In this document: positions 23,250 through 36,736 of the stretch, in pieces
How the letters are laid out: every line of letters starts with the position of its first letter
Numbering within the stretch: position 1 is the first letter of the stretch
Assembly: GCA_000697355.1 (NCBI GenBank)
Contig: JNEN01000637.1
Coordinates: 1 to 64,000 of the forward strand
Source of the DNA: Syncephalastrum monosporum B8922
Lineage: Eukaryota > Mucoromycota > Mucoromycetes > Mucorales > Syncephalastraceae
Direction: 5' to 3'
Length of the DNA: 64,000 bases
The notes under the pieces: generated by a model
The model's input: the letters and a program-made list of their open reading frames with translations, nothing else
The model's database searches: none
What the model was told of the DNA's origin: nothing
Position numbers and translations under genes: made by a program

Positions 23250-24756
23250 GGCCCGATGGCCACTATCTCACCTAAATCTGAGTGCACTTTTGAGTCACAA
23301 CTTCAAAATCACATTCAATAATTCTCTTACCGGTGGGAGCGGGGCAGACGTTTGGCGCAGTGGCACATGTCTATGAGAGAAGTTCTCGACGGTAATCCCG
23401 GCCATCGACCGTCTAGGCTAGGGAACGCAAACGGGGAAGAAGGAGAGAAAGAGAGAGCAATCGGAGAGGAGGAAAAGGCGCGAAGGGAGAAGACAAGAGG
23501 AGGCGAGAAAGTAGACGGCAAGCTAAGTATACATCAGAAGAAGGTTATTGATGTCCAAGATCATGTACTCTCGAGGTGACATACTTTCGTTCATTCCAGT
23601 GCAGTTGGAACAGGCAACTGGTGGCAGAGAGACTCGGACAATGCATGTGGTCTATGTTGCGCTTATCAGTCTATATTATACCATTATCCTTCCGTATGTA
23701 CTTACTAGGGGAAGACTTGACCAGACTAAAGAACAAGAAAAAGTAGATGTGGAAGAAAGCAGTCGTCTTTTACGAGACATACTTGCATCGATGAACTTCC
23801 ATGAAATATGATAAGCTGCGTATACCGATTAAAAAACGCAGAAGAAAAAGGACATGATGAAGACTGACGTCAAATACTTTTCGCGTTTCAGATAATTCAT
23901 TGGCCTGTTTTGCCATCACGCGGTTCATATCTACCGGCGGAGAAAAGGGCTGCTGAAAGGATACTGATGTCATATGTATTTCGCTTAAATGGTGTCAAAT
24001 AGCAAGGATTTCACCTGCGTTCTATATATCTTGCCAGATGAACCTCGCAGATCCAAGCGGGAAAATTTAACAGTCTTTCTTTTTGACAGCCGGAGACGAG
24101 GCTGCTGTCAAACAAGACTACTGTAGTAAAGTATACCACCTGAAAGCAGGACAATCATGACTCCGCCTAGGTTCGGCTGCAGCAGAGCACCTTGTAAGAA
24201 GCAAAAACTCAGATATTGGCGAGTGCTGCCGTCTCAACGAGCTATGCAAAGGCAGTACCACTACAAGTGTTGATACCCTTATTTTGCACAGATCTTTATA
24301 CTTATCACTAGGAGAACTGGATGGAGTACATCACCCTGTCGTGGTAAAATTAGTTCTCGCTGTAAACGTAAGCAATGAACATCACTGTAAAATCTAGAGC
24401 TGTTTGCTGTGTGGAGTAATATCTACACAGGATAATGAAAATTACTCCTGAATGTTATATTGATGTGACAATATCCTGTCAAAGCATGCTCCCGATACCC
24501 AACTGTGTGAAATATTTTGTCTCTGGAACGCACACATGCAAACGTAGTGCTGCCTGGTTCTCAATATATAAGAAATTGACTCGCGTGTATAGTAGATTAA
24601 AAGCACAAAAATCCCATAAAGTATGCATGCTCGAAGAAATAATGTATTATGCATGTTTTAGTGTACATGAGGTAGCTTACAAAAGAGTACATGGGAATCA
24701 TAAGAAGTAAAGACGAAAAAAAAAAATCGATGAAGAATAATGAATAAACCGAATGT
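23250..24756. other. Gene-poor region downstream of the ABC transporter
   Basis: About 1.5 kb, AT-rich to the right, purine-rich stretch near 23430-23520. Only short open frames; nothing recognised. Confidence 0.5.
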
Positions 24757-27700
24757 CTAGTGATCAGCAGAGAGACTTTGCTGACGAACGAGATCAAAGT
24801 AGACACCGTTGAGCTTGAGCAGCTCCCAGTGAGTGCCTTGCTCGATGACCTTGCCGCCCTTGACAACACAGATAAGGTCGGCACCTTGAATAGTCGAGAG
24901 ACGGTGAGCAATTGTAATTGTAGTACGGCCGCCCTCGCTGATAATGTTGTCGATGGCAGCTTGGACCAGTTTCTCGGACTCTGAGTCAAGTGCAGACGTA
25001 GCTTCATCCAGAAGAAGGACACGGGGCTTGCGGATCAAAGCACGAGCAATGGCAATACGCTGCTTCTGGCCACCCGAGAGTTGGGAGCCCTTGTCACCCA
25101 CACGCGTGTTGTAACCGTCTGGCAGCTCGCTGATGAACTTGTGAATGTTGGACGCCCGGCAGGCTTCTTCGACCATCTCCTGGGTAACTTGCTTGTGTTC
25201 ATCGACGCCAAAGCGAATGTTCTCACCGATCGTCATGTCGAACAGGACAGGCTCCTGACCGACCAAGGCCATATGACTGCGAAGGTTGCCGAGGCTGAAG
25301 CTCTTCAGGTTGTGCTCGTCAAGGCGCACATTGCCCTCAATGGGATCGTACCAGCGCTGAAGCATACCGATCGTGGTCGACTTGCCGCAGCCTGACGGGC
25401 CAACGAGAGCAATAGTTTGACCGTTCTTGCCTTCCAGGTTGAACTCGCCGTCAAAGATAGACACGTCAGGACGGGCAGGATAGCGGAACGTGATATTTTC
25501 AAATGAGATATCACCGTGAATCTTCGAAGACTCCGGTTCAATACCCTCAAGTTCGGGGTCAATGTGGGGCTTGCGATCGAGAACTTCAAAGGCGGCAATA
25601 GCAGAGTTCTTGGCCTTGGCGAAGGTCGAGGTGAACACCGAGCCACGGCCAATGCCCTGGGCAGTAATCAAAATGGCCATCATCGAGACCATCATGTCCT
25701 CGAAACTGATCATGCCGTTGTCCATAAAGCGCACACCAGCATAGAAAGCGACAGCGTTGGTGTACATGGTGATACCTTGCTGCAGAGCATAACCGACAGA
25801 GGATGTGTAGGCCTTGCGCATCGCCAACTTGTGGGGGTGCTCAAGGGCACGATCGAATTTGATTTCGAATTGGCCCTGCTTGTTCAGTGCAGCGACGGTG
25901 CGGATCTCCTTGATGGCTTCGCCAGCGACTTCACCGCTTTGCTCGTTCGCCTTGGCCGTCTCGTCCTCGAAGCCACGGTGGATTTTGGACTCGTAGTAAG
26001 TGGCGCCAGCGATGAAAGGCGCCATGGCGCACACAACGAGGGCAACAGCCCAGGAGTAAACGAAGGAAATAACGAGACCGGTAATAGCCGTGACAACCAC
26101 CTGGGTCGCGTCACCCCAGACTTTGGTGACCATCTCGTTGACGTTGCGGGAATCGATTGCGAGCTTGGAGGTAAGGGCACCCATCGAGTTCTCTTCTTGG
26201 TCGAAGAAACCAATCTCCTGCTTCATGTAGGCTTCAAAAACGCGGGCACGCAGACGCTCGGTGTAACGTGCACCCGCAACTTCAAAGGCACCAATCTGGA
26301 AGCTGAAACCGATCAGGGAGGCGACACCGAACATGACAAAGACAAAGGCGTACAGGTTAGCGCCCTCCATGGGACCAGGGGCGGCGTTGCTTGGGTCGAC
26401 TGTCATGACCACGATAATCTTGGAGAAAATCAGAGCAAAGCAGGGGAACACAGCACCGGCGATACAGGCACCGAAGAGACCCATGACAATCAAGTGCCAC
26501 TCGGAGCGCATTTCCTTGGCGATACGGCCCATCGGGGCCTTCTGCTTCATACGTAGCTTGCGTTCTTCCTTCTCCTTCTTAAGACGCAGTTCAAACGCAT
26601 CGACAGAGGACAAAGTACTCATGCGGACCATGTGGATCGATTCGGCTTCCTCGTCTTCGGCATTGGCTTTTTCAATCTTCTCTTCTTGTTGCTTCAACTC
26701 GGCGAGTTCTTGGCGCACAAGCTCCTCGTCATCGACGGTCTCCTCCTCGGTGGCACCGACTTGCTTGGTAGCGATCTCTTGCTTGCGGACCAGCTCAGCA
26801 TAGACACCGCCTAGTTCAAGGAGTTCGCTGTGCGTGCCCTTTTCGACTAAGTCGCCCTTGGCCATGACGACGATCAAGTCAGCGTTGCGGATAGTAGACA
26901 AACGATGAGCAATGACGATTGTGGTACGGTCAGCAGCAGCAGCATCAAGGGCTTTCTGAACGAGGCGCTCGGATTGGGTATCCAAAGCAGAAGTAGCCTA
27001 ACAGTGGAGAGTCAATTAGTAAAAAAAATATCTCACGTGGGGTGAATGAAGGTTGTACGCACCTCGTCAAGCAACAAAATGGAGGGGTTCTTCAGAATAG
27101 CACGGGCAATAGCAATACGCTGCTTCTGACCACCGGAAAGCATACCACCATGTTCACCAACCATGGTATCATAGCCACGTGGCAGCTGAGTAATGAAGGT
27201 ATGGCAGTTGGCTTTCTTGCAGGCAGCAATAATTTCGTCGGGAGAGGCTTCGTAGGTAACACCCATCAGCAGGTTCTGGCGGATGGTCATGTTGAACAGA
27301 ACAGGCTCCTGACTAACAACACCGATCTGGTGGCGGAGCCAAGTGAGGTTGATGTCCTTGAGGTTCTTTCCATCGAGGAAGACGGAACCCTCGGCAGGGT
27401 CATAAAAGCGCTGGATGAGCTGGACCGACGTGGACTTTCCGGAGCCACTGGGTCCGACGAAGGCAACAGTTTGACCAGGCTTGATGGTCAGGCTTAGGTC
27501 TTTGAGAATGGGAACCTCGGGGCGGGGGGGGTACGAGAACTTGACGTTGCGGAACTCAATCTCACCAACGACCTTCTCGGGTTTGGCGCCTTCCTGGGAA
27601 TCGGGATCAATTTCAGGCACACGGTCGATGGTGGAGTAAATTTTGTAGGCCGCACCGCAGGCAGTCGAGACGGCGGAGAGATTGGGAGGCAGCTGCAGGA

Positions 27701-28906
27701 GCGACATGGCACCGATAATCATGGCAAAGAAGACAACAAGTACTTGGGGACCGGTCATCTTGAACTGCATGACGAGCTGGCCACCATACCAGAAAGACAA
27801 ACCATAGGTACAGAAGAGGATGAACAGGAAAATGCCGAAGCCGCCACCCAGGACCATGCCGCGCTTCGCACCGACTTCTGTGGCCTTGACAAGCTTGCGT
27901 TTGTAGAGCTCCGCGAAGCGGGTCTGGAGTGAGAAAGAGTAGACAGTACGAATGCCAGCGAACACTTGCTCGGCAACGCCGCCTGCATCGGCATACGAAT
28001 CCTGGGCCGCAAGCGTGTACTTGGTAATAAAGTAACCAATCGCACCACCCGCGCCGGCGAGAAGCGGCATAGTGGCAAGGATAACGACAGCCAGGTTCCA
28101 GCCCTTGACGAAGGCAATGACGAAACCCGAGATAAATGCGGCCAGGGACTGGATGAAAACACCCATCTTTTCAGACAGACCGTCCTGAACCAATTGGGTA
28201 TCGGCAGCAAGACGCGTTGTCAGCGAACCTTCCTCGGCCTAGAATTAACAGGTATAAGTATTCGATAATCCATCATTCTGCGATGTATCTCACCTTATCG
28301 AACCAGCCCATGTCTTGACGCAAAATGGAATGCACGTAGAGTTGGCGGATGCGACGCGTCTACAGAAATTGTCTGGAGATGAATAGGATGCCCAAATCAA
28401 GAAATATCACGTTCACGTACCTGGTTCTCACCAGTGATAATCCAGAAAGATTGAGCGCAGTAGGCGGCCACGACCGTGGCCGTACCCATGTAGACAAAGA
28501 CAAGAATCAGGTCGTAAGTGTAGGAGAGGAAGGAGACGTTGGGATCGCCGGAGGTCAAATCGCTAAATACATCCTGGATACCGCCGAGGAATTGACCAAA
28601 GATGACAATAACTACAGGCTGGATAGCACCGATACCGGCAGAGAAGATGGTGGCAATCAGGATCATGAGCAGATCGAGTTTGGTGGCGAAACGAAAGAGT
28701 CGCCAGAGTGGTACGGACGGCTCCTTCTTCTTCTTCTTCTTTTTGTCTTTCTCGTCGATTTGAGAAGAATGGACCGAGGCGGCCTGCTGGATAGGCACTT
28801 CCTCGATGCCGCTAATAGAATGTTTTTCGTCTGAGGCAGATATAGCCCCGTTCGAGGCGCCCTGCACGGTCTCAGACGACCGTGAAGAGAGATGTGACCT
28901 TGCCAT
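24757..28906 (-). CDS. ABC-B full transporter, P-glycoprotein (MDR) type
   Basis: ATP-driven exporter with TMD-NBD-TMD-NBD layout, 1322 residues, the usual length of the family. Exons: 28906-28421, 28359-28294, 28238-27063, 26997-24757. The N-terminus is Ser-rich with a poly-Lys stretch before the first membrane segments. NBD1 has Walker A GPSGSGKST near residue 448, signature LSGGQKQRIAIARA, and LLLDEATSALD joined across intron 3. NBD2 has GPSGCGKST, LSGGQKQRIAIARALI, LLLDEATSALDSE and IAHRLSTIQGAD. A charged linker separates the halves. Substrates cannot be read from sequence; a drug or lipophilic-compound exporter is the family expectation. It is divergent from SIT2 across a 789-base shared region, so a link to iron or siderophore handling is possible but only inferred. 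Confidence 0.96.
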
Positions 28907-29695
28907 GGTCAATAAATAAAGAGAAAGTGGGTAGGTAGACAAGCAATGGAAAAAGTGATCCGGTCTTTATATATAGCTTTTTTTTTAACATCTTGAAGAT
29001 TTTCTAGAGCGTGCACACACCATATATCGCATGTGCTTCTTTTTTATCTCTTAATTGTTCGGACCGTCGGTGCCCGAGACGCCGGGCCAATTATCATTTA
29101 TTCTTAGTACCGCGCGACGGATCCCATTTACCAAACAGCATCCGGTCATCCAATCAGATATACCCTAAGATTCGGTCCGGATTTCCACGCCCGTTTTTCG
29201 AACTGCGAGGCAAAAGATAGGTGCGCGCACCTTGGTGTGTCCCACAATACGATCCGAGTATGGCCGCTCACCTTCACCATCCAAAATTGGAGATCCTCGT
29301 CACCCGCTGTCGGATCACGCAAGAACTGGTTTATGATTCATACTGAAAAGGGCGCCCGAATTTACCGAGATCAAACTCACAACCCAGATCAAAAAGTTTC
29401 CTGCAGCTCGAATACACCTAGAGGTGGCTTATAATGCTCCCCCAATGGCTCTCTTTTGACAGGCCCCAATTCTGCACCCTTATCAGATCAACCTGTACGC
29501 ATCCACTCCGTCAAAGAAGGTTCGTTACTGTGTAGTTTCCTAAACAGAGGCCATTGCGCGACCATAGATGTTTTTTCATGGAATCATAAGATTACTGTGC
29601 CCAGCTGGGCCTGATTGTCTCTCTGATAAAAGCCCCCTCCTTCGCTCTTTCCATGATGCGACCCGCGTTTCTACTCCTTCTAGGATTCAGCAGTA
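28907..29695. promoter_or_regulatory. Shared divergent promoter region of the ABC transporter and SIT2
   Basis: 789 bases between two divergent start codons. A TATATATA-like run lies about 60 bases upstream of the ABC start (near 28968-28976). An exact iron-GATA site is at 29480-29488 and a one-mismatch version (ctctgataa) at 29621-29629. Confidence 0.6.
29480..29488 (-). promoter_or_regulatory. Iron-responsive GATA-type site upstream of SIT2
   Basis: Reads ATCTGATAA on the minus strand, about 208 bases upstream of the SIT2 ATG. It is the same 9-mer as in the SIT1 promoter. Confidence 0.5.
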
Positions 29696-31680
29696 ATGGC
29701 TATTCGTTCCAGGCTCCAGATTCTCGTCAGTGGTAAAAAGACTGACGCGCTTGACGAGGAATTGCCCGCAGCAGACATTGAAACTCCTACTGGCAAAAAG
29801 ACCGCTGCTGCCAAAGACAACGATACCAGCATACATGATAGTAGCAGCGATGAGGCATCTCCCAGCCAGAGCGTCCAAACTGGTGTCCAGAAGATCCAAG
29901 CTGTAACTTTGGTCTGGTCCAAGTGGTCCCTGGTCGCAGTTCTGTGCTTGTACGTTTCTCTTCACATATTTATCTCAATTCTAGACCGATTACCTAATGA
30001 TATGCTGGAGGCTTTGGCTTGTCACCTTAGCCAATGGATTCAGAACAGCCATTCTCTACAGCCTGACCCCGTATGCCACCAGCGATTTTCAGGCCCATTC
30101 GCTTTTGACTGTCATCAATATCGTTTCCGGTGCTATGACATCTGCCCTGTATATCCCTGTGGCCAAGCTTGTAGATGTCTGGGGTCGTGCTGAGGGCTGG
30201 TTACTCATGGTCGGTTTATCGACTCTGGGTTTGATTATGATGGCGGCATCTAAGAACCTAGAAACCTACTGTGCTGCGGACGTGAGACCCTCTAAGATTA
30301 TTTTAATGGCAAGTGCTAATTGTTTGGTGCGAGGTAGGTCTTCTACTCGGTTGGTTTCGCTGGGATGAATTATATTCTATGTGTCTTGGCCGCCGATATT
30401 ACCAACCTAAAGAATCGTGGTATCGCTTTTGCTTTTACCTCGTCTCCATATATGATCACAGCTTTTGCCGGCTCAAAGGCTGCTGAGAAGTTCTTGGTCA
30501 ATGTCGACTGGCGTTGGGGCTTTGGTGCTTTCGCTGTTATTTTCCCCGTCGTTGCTTCCCCTGTCTACGTCGTCCTGAAGGTTGGAATGAATAGGGCTGA
30601 AAAGCAAGGAATTATTACTCCTGAAGAACACCACGGTCAAAGCTTTCTGGAGAGTACAAAGCATTATTTTTTTGCCTTTGATAGTAAGCGCAACCGCGAC
30701 TTTTCTCCCTCATCCTAACCAGGGCACTAAAGGTTTTTTATTCCACAGTTCCTGGAGTCATCCTCCTCGCAGGCGGCCTCACTGTGTTCCTCCTACCCTT
30801 CACCCTGGCAAGCTCTGCCCCCGACGGTTGGAAAACGGATTATATTATCGCCATGATTGTGACTGGCTTCGTCGTCATGGTTCTCTTTGTCTTATATCAG
30901 GTCTACTTCGCCCCCATGCCATTCCTCAAGTACGAATTCCTCACCGATCGGACTGTCATTGGCGCCTGTCTCCTTGACGCAACCTATCAGATGTCCTACT
31001 ATTGCTGGAACAGCTACTTCAACTCCTTCCTCCAGGTCGTCAGCAACCTTAATGTCGCTGAAGCTGGTTACGTCGGCAGTACCTTCCAGGTTGTCTCTGG
31101 TGTCCTCCTCTTCATGGTTGGCTTCGCCATCCGAAAAACCGGATACTTCCGCTGGCTTCTGTTCATCGGTGTTCCCCTTTATATCTTCGCCCAGGGTCTC
31201 ATGATCCACTTCCGGCAGCCAAATCAATATATCGGATACATTGTCATGTGCGAGATTTTCATCTCCATCGGTGGTTCCGTTTTCACTCTGATCATGCAGC
31301 TGGCTGTCCTTGCAGCAGTCGACCACCAACACGTCGCCGCCGCACTCGCCGTCCTTTTCATCTCCGGTGGTATTGGAGGGTCTATCGGTAATGCCATTTC
31401 CGGCGCTATCTGGACAAACACTTTCCTGCCGGCCCTGCAACGCAAACTCCCTGAATCTGCGCAGTCCCAGGTCTTGACCATCTACTCCAGTCTCCCCACC
31501 CAGCTTTCCTACGCAATAGACACACCCGAACGCCTAGCGATCCAGGAATCCTATGGATACGCCCAGACGAGAATGTTAGCTGCCGGAACCGGACTAATGG
31601 TGCTCAGCTTCATCTGGGTGGCCATGATTCGCAACTACAACGTGAAGCAAATGACCCAGACCAAGGGTGTTGTTTTCTAG
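29696..31680 (+). CDS. Siderophore-iron MFS transporter, paralogue 2 (SIT family)
   Basis: Predicted ferric-siderophore importer. Exons: 29696-29949, 30011-30281, 30338-30683, 30749-31680; 600 residues. The acceptor at 30010 is chosen because the nearer TAG gives a stop. SIT hallmarks: SLTPYATSDF, AKLVDVWGRAEG, VFYSVGFAGM, DITNLKNRGIAFAF, SSPYMITAFAGSKAAE, WRWGFGAF, AAVDHQHVAAALAVL and QESYGYAQTRML. The last exon is the same length (932 bases) as in SIT1, and all three intron positions and phases coincide with SIT1. The two are thus a duplicated pair about 11 kb apart. Codons are more C-rich at third positions than in SIT1, hinting at higher expression; that is inference. Confidence 0.95.
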
Positions 31681-32423
31681 GCTGGACTATTAGGCTTCTC
31701 GTGTGAGTATACAACGTCGCAGTAAACAATTTCTCTGTCTTGTCTAGCTTGTGAGGCGTAGAACATAATAAATATAATGAATTATATATTACACGCAACA
31801 TTTCCACGCGCTCATATTACATATATATAGCAGCGTGAACACACATTATTGTTTCGTGATGAAAGTCTATAAATTTTGAAGCCCGTCTTACAGTCAGTCA
31901 TCAAATGATAAAATTGATCATATTTTAATGAATATCATTATCCTTATCTGCTACATTCGATGTTAGACATTCCACAAGGAAACAGCTCAAAGGTTATAAT
32001 AGCAATTAGCAATCGCAGCGCATCCATATCTTGTTGTACTGGTTGTTATTGAATTTTCGTATTAGATGAAGTCATGCGATCTATACTCTGATCTGTGTAT
32101 CGACTTTGTACTTATCAGAAGAAAAAAAGAGCTATAAAATTACAACGCTATAAGCAAAGCTGGTAAATACACATATGCAAACAGTCAAATCCGTATGACA
32201 GTGTACTTGTGTATGAGAAGTGTTTATAAAGAACCTGGGTTTATGAGTACTGTATAGAATGTCATCATTAAGAACGAATGAAAAGAAAAAACAAATAAAT
32301 GGGAATTGATAGGAGTGATAACGTAGAAACGAAAGAAAATATACAAACGATGGTAGATAGGGGACATTACTATGATACAACAACATTATAAAGAACATAA
32401 GACTTGCAAAAAGAACATGAAGA
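31681..32423. other. Convergent intergenic region between SIT2 and PMC1-type ATPase
   Basis: About 740 AT-rich bases holding two 3' UTRs; no gene or structured element recognised. Confidence 0.5.
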
Positions 32424-35400
32424 TCAGGGCGTGGTTTCATCCGCAGGTGTGACAATGGTAATAGGCACATCCGCCTTTTCCTCTGCTTTGGCGTTATGGG
32501 TATACACAGCGTCGTCCGAGTGACCTGTCATGTAGAGGCTTGGCACAAGAGGTGCCTCGCCGAGATAGCGCTGGCGCGTCGTCGGATTACGGAATAAGAA
32601 ACCAAACCAGCGGTCGGGGATCAGACGAATCAATGCGCCCACTGGCAGCGAGAACATGCCGATCACTATCGCGATCGCCCACTGCGGGCCACCGATGCGC
32701 GTCACCTGGAAAGCGACGTCGCCAAAGTTGACAATGATGGCCTGACAAATGACGCATAGGAAGAAGATGATGATAAAGAACTTGTTGGACAGGATATTGT
32801 GGAAGACGTTGAACTTGCTATCAATGCGTCGGCAGCTGAAGGGTAAAAGGAAAGGTGAGAATTTGGAATAGGAGAGTGGTTACACATACTTGATTTCGTT
32901 GAAAATCTGACAGAACACAAAGGTGTTGAATACAATGGTCTGGAGGACGACGTCTTCGGGGTCATAGTCGAGAATATTGCTGTACAGTAGGACAAACGTG
33001 ACGATGACCTGGAAGACGGCTTGGCCGATAATCATTTTCCACATTTTGAGACTGATCAGGGGCGCCGACTTTGGTGTGGGTGCACGATCCAGCAGCTCTT
33101 CGGTCGGCGGGTCCGTTGCGAGCGCGAGCGCGGCCAAAGTATCCATAATGAGATTGACCCACAGGAGCTGTATCGCGGTCAGGACCGATTTTTGCTTCTC
33201 GCTTGCCACGCCCGAGATGAACGTGAGCACGACGGCTGTCACGTTGACAGTCAGCTGAAACTCGAGAAATTTGCGCACCGCGTCATTGACACAGCGGCCC
33301 CACATGATGGCTTTGACGATGCTCGAGAAATTATCGTCCATCAGGATGATACTTGACGCCTCCTTGGCAACCTCTGTACCGGCAATGCCCATGGAGAATC
33401 CGACGTCGGCAAGCTTGAGGGCGGGGCCATCGTTCGTGCCGTCGCCGGTAACGGCTACCGTCTCACCCAGCTCCTTGAGGCGCTCGACCAGGATACGCTT
33501 GTCTTCGGGGCTCGAACGCGCCAGTACCTGCAGACGCGGTAGAACCGCATCCATTTCTGCGGGAGAAAGGTGCCGGAATGTAGGCCCCTCCATAACGAGA
33601 CCACCCGGTGTATAGATCTCGCACTGCTTGGCGATGCTCTTGGCCGTGATAACATTGTCGCCTGTCACCATACGCACAAAGACACCAGCTTTTTGACATG
33701 CCTTGACGGCTTCCTTAACACCCGGGCGTAGAGGGTCCTCGATGCCGACGATGCCAATCAGGGTCAACCCATTGTCGTGTACGAGGTCATCATAGGGTAC
33801 TTCGTCGTCGTCCGTCGAGCTACCTGTTGCTTTGGTGGGAGGCCAGTGGACAAAGTCGCGGTAGGCAATGGCCAGCGTGCGCAGACTGCGTGAGGCATAG
33901 TCTTGAATGACGGCCTCAAGCTGGGTTCGGTCGTCGGCAGTGAGCTTGCGCTGATTCACGCGCGTGCCCGATGCATCCTGGCCATCCACGATCTGAGAAC
34001 ACTTGTCTAGCATGATTTCGGACGCGCCCTTGAAATGACCGCGCAACATGTCGTCTTCAACACGAATGACGGTCGCCATAGCCTTGCGGTCAGAGCTGAA
34101 CGGGAACACTTGCTCGAGTGCATAGCGCTCGCGCACGCTATGAAAATGCTCTGCGCCATAATCGAGCGAGAACGTCAAGAGCGCGGTCTCGGTCTTGTTG
34201 CCTACGATGCTGGGATCCCCCTTTTCATCGAGGCCTTCAAATGCCGTGCTGTTGGTCGCGATCGCCTGTGTCAGCAGATCCAAGACTGGCTTGGGTGTCT
34301 TGTCGCGAACATGCTGGATATCCTCCTCGTCCTCCTTCTCGTCTGTATCTCGTGCGAATCGCAAAAAGTTGCCGATACTAGCAGCCACAACAGTCATCTT
34401 GTTTTGCGTCAGTGTACCGGTCTTGTCAGAGCACACGGTGGTGGCGTTGCCCATGGTTTCACAAGAGGCGAGGACACGGACCAGGTTATTGTCCTTAAGC
34501 ATGCGCTGAGTTGCATAAGCAAGCGCTAAAAAAAAGTCAGATTATACTAGTGTATATAAATTTCAAAAGCTTACCCAATGTTACTGCAAGCGGCAAACCC
34601 TCGGGGACCGCGACCACAATGACGGTAACGACGACAATCAGGATCGACATGATATCTTGGACGATTTCGGTTGGTTCGGTCGGAATATAATACCGATAGC
34701 CCACAAAATAGCGAATCAGGAGTACAATAAGCATCACAATTGCCGCGCGTGAGCCCAACTTGGTGATCATCTCTGCTAAGCCGTTGAGCTTGACTTGGAG
34801 CGGGGTCATCTCGTTTTCGGTCCGGAGGGCCATCATGGTGCGGCCGTGGTACGAATGGACACCCACACCAGTAACGATATAGGTCGCGACGCCTTCAATC
34901 ACTTTAGACCCCGAAATGATGAATGGATCGGGCGAGCTGCGCGAAGGAGCCTTGTCCTCCACATGGGTAGCAGAAGAGGATGAAGATATGGAGGAGCGTG
35001 GTTGGTTAAATGGCAGCTGAAGCGTGTCCTGCTTGGTGGTATGCTGGATACAGGCGTCGTACGACAGTTTGCGGACGGCATCTGACTCGCCCGTGGCAGC
35101 GGATTCATCGCATTTCAAGTTGTGGCCCTCGATAAATATACCATCAGCCGCAACAATGTCGCCTGGCTCAAGATGTAGAATATCGCCCACTTGGATGTTA
35201 TGGATGGAAACCATCTGGATCGTGCTTTCCCGTGTTGCCTGGAATCCAATTTTATTATGGTGAGCATGATGATGCAAGTTTGGATCATCTGTTTACCTTG
35301 ATGAGACGGTCTTCTTTCTTGGCGTTCAGCTTTCGAAACTGGCGCTCCTTTTGAAAATCATTGATGCTACCAACAAGCACGACAATGATAATGGCCACGA

Positions 35401-36031
35401 TAATGGCCACGCCCTCGACCCACTTGACACCCGCAATCTTGTTGCCATTTGCATCGTATTCGGGCACCGCAATATCCTCGTAAAGCCCGACCGCGAGTGA
35501 AACAATGGCAGCCACCGCCAATAGGATCTGTGCAAAAACAAAAAAAAAAAAGGTCAGCAAATGAATGTGACACCTTAAGGAACATACCAAGGTCTTGTCC
35601 TTGAACGCGAGCCACATCAGGCCCAGGATGCCTTTGGTTTCAGGCTCGGGTAATACATTGAGGCCGAACACGGCCGTGCGCAGGTCCATGTTGTTTTGTT
35701 TGGGGAAGGCATGTTTTTCGTTCTGAAAGGAGATACCTGAATCGATCTCAGCTGCAGGTGACAGGCCTGTTGTCAGATCGACAAATAAGCCGCGTGCAAC
35801 ACCTTCAATGCCGCCAAAGGCGGTGAGGAGGTTCAAATTCTTCGGATCCATCAAAGCCGCAAGTTGGGTGGGCACAAACGCAAAAGGGTTGTTGGGGTCT
35901 GTGTGAGGTGTGGTGAGATCAACTCGCATGTCGAGCCGTGTCTCGTCCGTAGTCGGGGTGGGTATATTTGGATCATCAAGCTGTTGTGATTCAGTCGTGG
36001 TGGTGGTAATGGCGGGCGGCTTTTTGGGCAT
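32424..36031 (-). CDS. PMC1: P-type Ca2+ ATPase, IIB (PMC1/PMCA) type
   Basis: Calcium pump of the vacuolar or plasma membrane that clears cytosolic Ca2+. Exons: 36031-35588, 35527-35297, 35238-34575, 34525-32890, 32835-32424; 1128 residues. Features: hydrophilic N-terminus; GSINDFQKERQFRKLN after TM2; DGIFIEGHNLKCDESAATGESD; VAVPEGLPLAVTLALAYA in TM4 with the Ca-binding PEGL; the phosphorylated Asp in CSDKTGTLTQNKMTVV near residue 480; KGASE, MVTGDN and TGDGTNDGPALK; FQLTVNVTAVV and LLWVNLIMDTLAALALATDPP. These place it in the PMCA/PMC1 subfamily rather than SERCA or PMR1. I do not see an obvious C-terminal calmodulin site, so regulation may be N-terminal as in fungal PMC1. Confidence 0.95.
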
Positions 36032-36736
36032 GATGAAGGATAGTATGGAGAAGGAAAAAGCGACCCAGGAAAAAAAACGAGATTAATAAAGAGGTCCCTC
36101 TTTATATACAATTCTGAATGACATGCCTCTTTCTGGAAATAGAGTGCGAATAAAAATCAAGTCATCCATTGTACAGTTTTCGGAGGACACAAAGAAGAAC
36201 TTCGACAAGAAGGCGGCTCTTGAAAATACCAGCAGAAGTTTCTGAGACTTCGTCTGACCGCGGCGCGTGCTGGTGGCCGTGTACTGCACTTTAACTCACC
36301 TTTGCCTAATTGGGCTCGACTGAGAATCGCGGGAACTCTCTGCTGTCCACTCGCTGCTTTGAGTGCACCAGCATTCCAATACAAGCATTGTCAACAGAAC
36401 CTTCCAAAGAAAATCATGTCCTTTTTCATGTGCATGTCATTCTCCGCCTTCGTTCATTCTACATTGGTGTCAATAAGAATAAACATTACCATGGTCACAC
36501 ATACACGCCTGGGATTCTCACAAATTAGTAGAATAGCTGCCTTATTTGGAAGTCCCCGGAGTAGACACCCACAAGATCGACGCTCCAAACCCAGCATCGT
36601 GGAATTCGGTTTGTGCATAGACAACAAAGACGAAGAGCAATGCACTTTCAGATTTTATTAGCATCGTAAGATTAGAAATGATGGAAAGAGCAAGAAACAA
36701 AAACAGAAACGAAAGAGAGAGTGAGAGGGGCCCAGC
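36032..36736. other. Intergenic region upstream of the Ca2+ ATPase
   Basis: About 700 bases between the ATPase start and the 3' end of the SNF2 gene; it must carry the ATPase promoter. A TATATAAAG-type run (tttatata on the plus strand) is near 36100-36107. Nothing else recognised. Confidence 0.5.

Noticed and set aside
22798..23376. Plus-strand open frame of 192 residues in the 22-23 kb region
   Set aside because: The opposite strand carries recombinase motifs; the plus-strand product is Arg/Gly-rich with no conserved feature.
25516..26556. Long plus-strand open frame opposite the ABC transporter
   Set aside because: Antisense shadow of the conserved second transporter half.
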